From the NCBI RefSeq assembly GCF_019320115.1, contig NC_089581.1:11223707-11287706 (forward strand): a stretch of DNA of 64,000 nucleotides, written 5' to 3'. Shown here one piece after another: positions 61,380 to 64,000 of this stretch. Numbering within the stretch: the stretch's first letter is position 1; each line of letters starts with the position of its first letter. The notes below the pieces were generated by a model. It had not been told where the DNA came from. It worked only from the letters and a program-made list of their open reading frames with translations, and ran no database searches. This DNA is from Miscanthus floridulus (Eukaryota > Streptophyta > Magnoliopsida > Poales > Poaceae). The translations under genes and the position numbers were made by a program.

Positions 61380-63060
61380 GGATTCGGTCAAGGGTTGGCT
61401 CGTTTTTGTGACTGACGTCCCGTCCGTGGTTTTAGCAACCGGAGGGGTTGAGGTGACATCACTTGCCTCGATGGCTCAAGTGAAGCGCTTGATGAGCTCA
61501 CTAATGGGGATGTTTGAATAGAATCCGGTCCCATCACTCATGATAGGGTCGGCAAAGCCCTCGGGTGGTATTTCGTTGCTCCTTAACCTACCTTCCAATA
61601 GATTCCCCCTTAATAGGGATTCTATGAGCTTGGCTAGAGGCTGGATCGAACGAGAAGGTTGAGATGAATATGGGTTGGGCAAAGGCTGCTGAGGCTCATT
61701 TGCGTTTTTCTCCCCTGCCTCTTATTTAATGTGAGGCGGCCTTAGGCCCGTCTGGGGCCAGCCTTTGAACCTCGGTCTCTTGATCTAGGATCGGGCGGCT
61801 CGAGCCCCTAAGCCCCTTAGGGTTTGATAGGGGTTGGCCGTGTTTCATGCATCACCCTATTCTTGGTTTCCACAACCAAAGGAGCTGAGCTAACGACACT
61901 TGCCTCGATGGCTCGAGTGTTGAGCTCAATGAGCTCGCTAATGGGCATGTTTGAGTGGAATCCGGGTCTGTCATCCGCTGACGGGGTCTGTAGAGCCCTC
62001 ATATGGCATTCCACTACTTCTTAACCCACCTCTCGGTAGATGCCTGAGCCATTTGATAGGCTCAGGTGGCCCGTTGGCCTCTCCTCGATGGAGATTCTGT
62101 GGGCTTGGCTCGGGGTTAGAATCAAACGAAAAGGGTCGAGATGTCTCTGTCCGCTTTTGAGCAAGGTCAGGCAGGACCGTTGGGGCTCATCTTGGTTTTT
62201 CTCCCTGGCTATGTTTGACATGAGGTGGTCTCGAGCCCTTCATGGGCCAGCCTTTGAACCTCAGTCAGTTGTTGCTCATATCGAATGAGATGACTATCGC
62301 TTCGTGACGTGATGCGAAGCGTTGAGATGTGGCAATTGCATATGCAATGCTTGGATGTATGGGATGAATGTATGATATAACGGAAACAAAAGTGGGGGTC
62401 GATAATGTTACCTTGGTGGCATGAGTGATGGGGAGCTCTTACTAGACATGTCCGTGCGGGGTATGGGTCCGACGTTTGCGACGGGGCCGGTGTAACCTGC
62501 ACGAGCATCGCAATTTTTCATTTCTGTCTCTCGATAGTGATCCGAGCCATTCGATCGACTTGGGTGACCTGACAGCTTCTCCTTGAAGGAGATTTCATAG
62601 GTAGACCCCTCTGAACCCTCCTCAAGAAGGCGGATCCTAAAGCTTGGGGTGCAGGGATAAAGAATTCGATCACGCTGTTGAACAAAAATGACGTAGCCAC
62701 TAGGGCGTAGGGTCTAGTGGTTCAACCAGTTCTACTCAAAGTTTACACCCACACACCGTGCCTCTGATTTTTAAACATAAAGAGGGGTCAGGCGAAGAGA
62801 ATGTCTAAACAAGTAGACACTCTCGGTAGTCCCCGAGTGATGTTCGTGCCCCTGCCGTTGCTGGGGTCAGAGGCTCAGTAGTAAAATTGATACGTAAAGT
62901 AAGTAAATAAGGGTGCTTATCTTTTGACGACCATTTGGTTCCTCAACCCCATCGCTCGGTGTTTGCCTAGGCCATCCAATTGACTCAGGAGGCCTGTTGG
63001 TCTCCCCTTGATGGAGGTTCCATCATTGGGCCCTTCTAGGTCCTGCCTAGGAACATGGAG
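61380..63060 (+). repeat. Degenerate tandem repeat, about four copies of a 0.4-0.5 kb unit
   Basis: Similar segments occur around 61595, 62030-62105, 62525-62600 and 62950-63020. Each has a version of GAGCCATTTGATAGGCTCAG and CTTGATGGAGATTCT. The first two copies also share TCGATGGCTC, GAGCTC, AATGGG and ATGTTTGA upstream. The copies are strongly diverged and contain indels. Confidence 0.6.
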
Positions 63061-64000
63061 AGCCGCCTGCATGCGGATGTGCCTTGTTTCTCACGCTTGG
63101 CATGCGGTAGTGGTGGGCCATGCCTAGGCCATGTCCTGTTTGACCAGGCGCCATCTCATCGAGCAGAGCACGTCTCGTCGGTTAAGACGTGTCCCATCGA
63201 ATTTCCATCCACATTGAATCGGGGAAGGGAGAGGGTTTTTCGCCCCAATCCTTCACCTTTCTCCAACTGCCGTGTCTCCTTCTTAAATAGGGGAAGGGAG
63301 AGGGTTCTTGTCCCATTCCTCCGCCTATTCTTGAGCTGCTGCCTCTCCTCCTTCCTTCTCGTCAAGTGCGTTCATGCATCGCGGCGGTTTCTAAGTGAGA
63401 GAGGGTGAAGCGAGGGAGAGGAGAACTCACAGATCCGTTCATGAATCCAGAGTGCGATGTCGAGTTGGAGGTCATCCAACATAGATGAGATGGTGCTAGC
63501 CGCCTTCGCCGAGAAGGGGCCACTTCCACAGAAGGAGGGGGCACACTAGAGGGTGTTGCACATCGTTGGCTTTGTCACCGTCTATGAGGCCTTCGTCAGG
63601 ATGGAGCCGTACATGGACTTCTTTTGGCGAATCTTCTCTAGGTGAGCCTTGTCGGTGGAGAAGCTACCTAGGACTATGTCGATGGGGGTTTTGCCCTTGT
63701 AGTCGCTCAGGTCAGCCAGTTCATCAAGTTTGATGAGGTGTCAGAGACATCCACCAGCCATGGCGGCCATACTTCAGCGGGCAGTGTCCCCATCCAGGAG
63801 CTACCTCATCTTGAGGTGCCATTGTTAGGGTTGTGGCTGATCACGATGGTGTAGTCCCTTGACGCCCTGGCTAAGACACCACGGTCATCGACATGGTGCT
63901 TGATGTTGTAGACGACGGCACCCTCAGGGATCCCGCAGAGCGGTAGGATGTTGCCAATGGAGAGCGTGGCATGGCGGCCGTAGTAGTATTTATAGTTGAA
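63061..64000 (+). pseudogene. Second degraded gag-like region, running off the window
   Basis: A direct repeat of GGGGAAGGGAGAGGGTT lies at about 63221 and 63282. From 63440 the plus strand encodes fragments resembling the gag-like domain, such as HIVGFVTVYEAFVRMEPYMD and FFWRIFSR, with stops and frameshifts. It probably belongs to a neighbouring or nested copy of the same retroelement type. The right end is cut by the window. Confidence 0.4.

Overview
The window is nuclear DNA from a grass, most likely a panicoid such as a sorghum, sugarcane or Miscanthus relative. The evidence is spliced genes that match known plant families on read-through, GC-rich first exons beside AT-rich introns, and a grass-type repeat content. 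The exact species cannot be read from the sequence. I reconstructed exons by hand from reading frames, GT/AG sites and family conservation.

Layout. (1) 1-3660: a minus-strand gene for an At1g01500-like protein. (2) 4310-24050: a nested repeat block. An old Gypsy-type solo LTR on the minus strand (4600-23013) was broken by two insertions of one Copia family: a solo LTR (5612-7516) and a full but decayed element (8518-20812). The 5' LTR of that element carries a third solo LTR (9763-12124). All three Copia insertions have 5-bp target duplications. (3) 24607-29958: a divergent gene pair, AE7-like (cytosolic iron-sulfur assembly, minus strand) and a DYW-type PPR protein (plus strand). Their start codons are about 250 bp apart, and the PPR frame has an early stop. 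(4) 30150-36900: a LINE, a SINE and a hAT element nested in one another, then an intronless SEC23 pseudogene. (5) 37618-43748: minus-strand genes DPMS3 (dolichol-phosphate-mannose synthase subunit) and TYW1 (wybutosine synthesis). TYW1 has a SINE in intron 1 and a long foldback transposon just upstream. (6) 45692-53564: a PMT28-like methyltransferase gene on the minus strand. Its second exon is split by a 4-kb PIF/Harbinger transposon, and a LINE tail has duplicated one of its splice donors. (7) 54137-64000: a decayed Gypsy-type retroelement region with a short tandem array, a 549-bp tandem duplication and many CAG-to-TAG stops.

The genes do not form one pathway: they serve iron-sulfur assembly, organellar RNA, glycosylation, tRNA modification and Golgi methylation. 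I see no CRISPR array and no clearly new biological system. The most informative features are the insertions whose ends and target duplications can be read exactly, above all the two in the PMT28-like gene.
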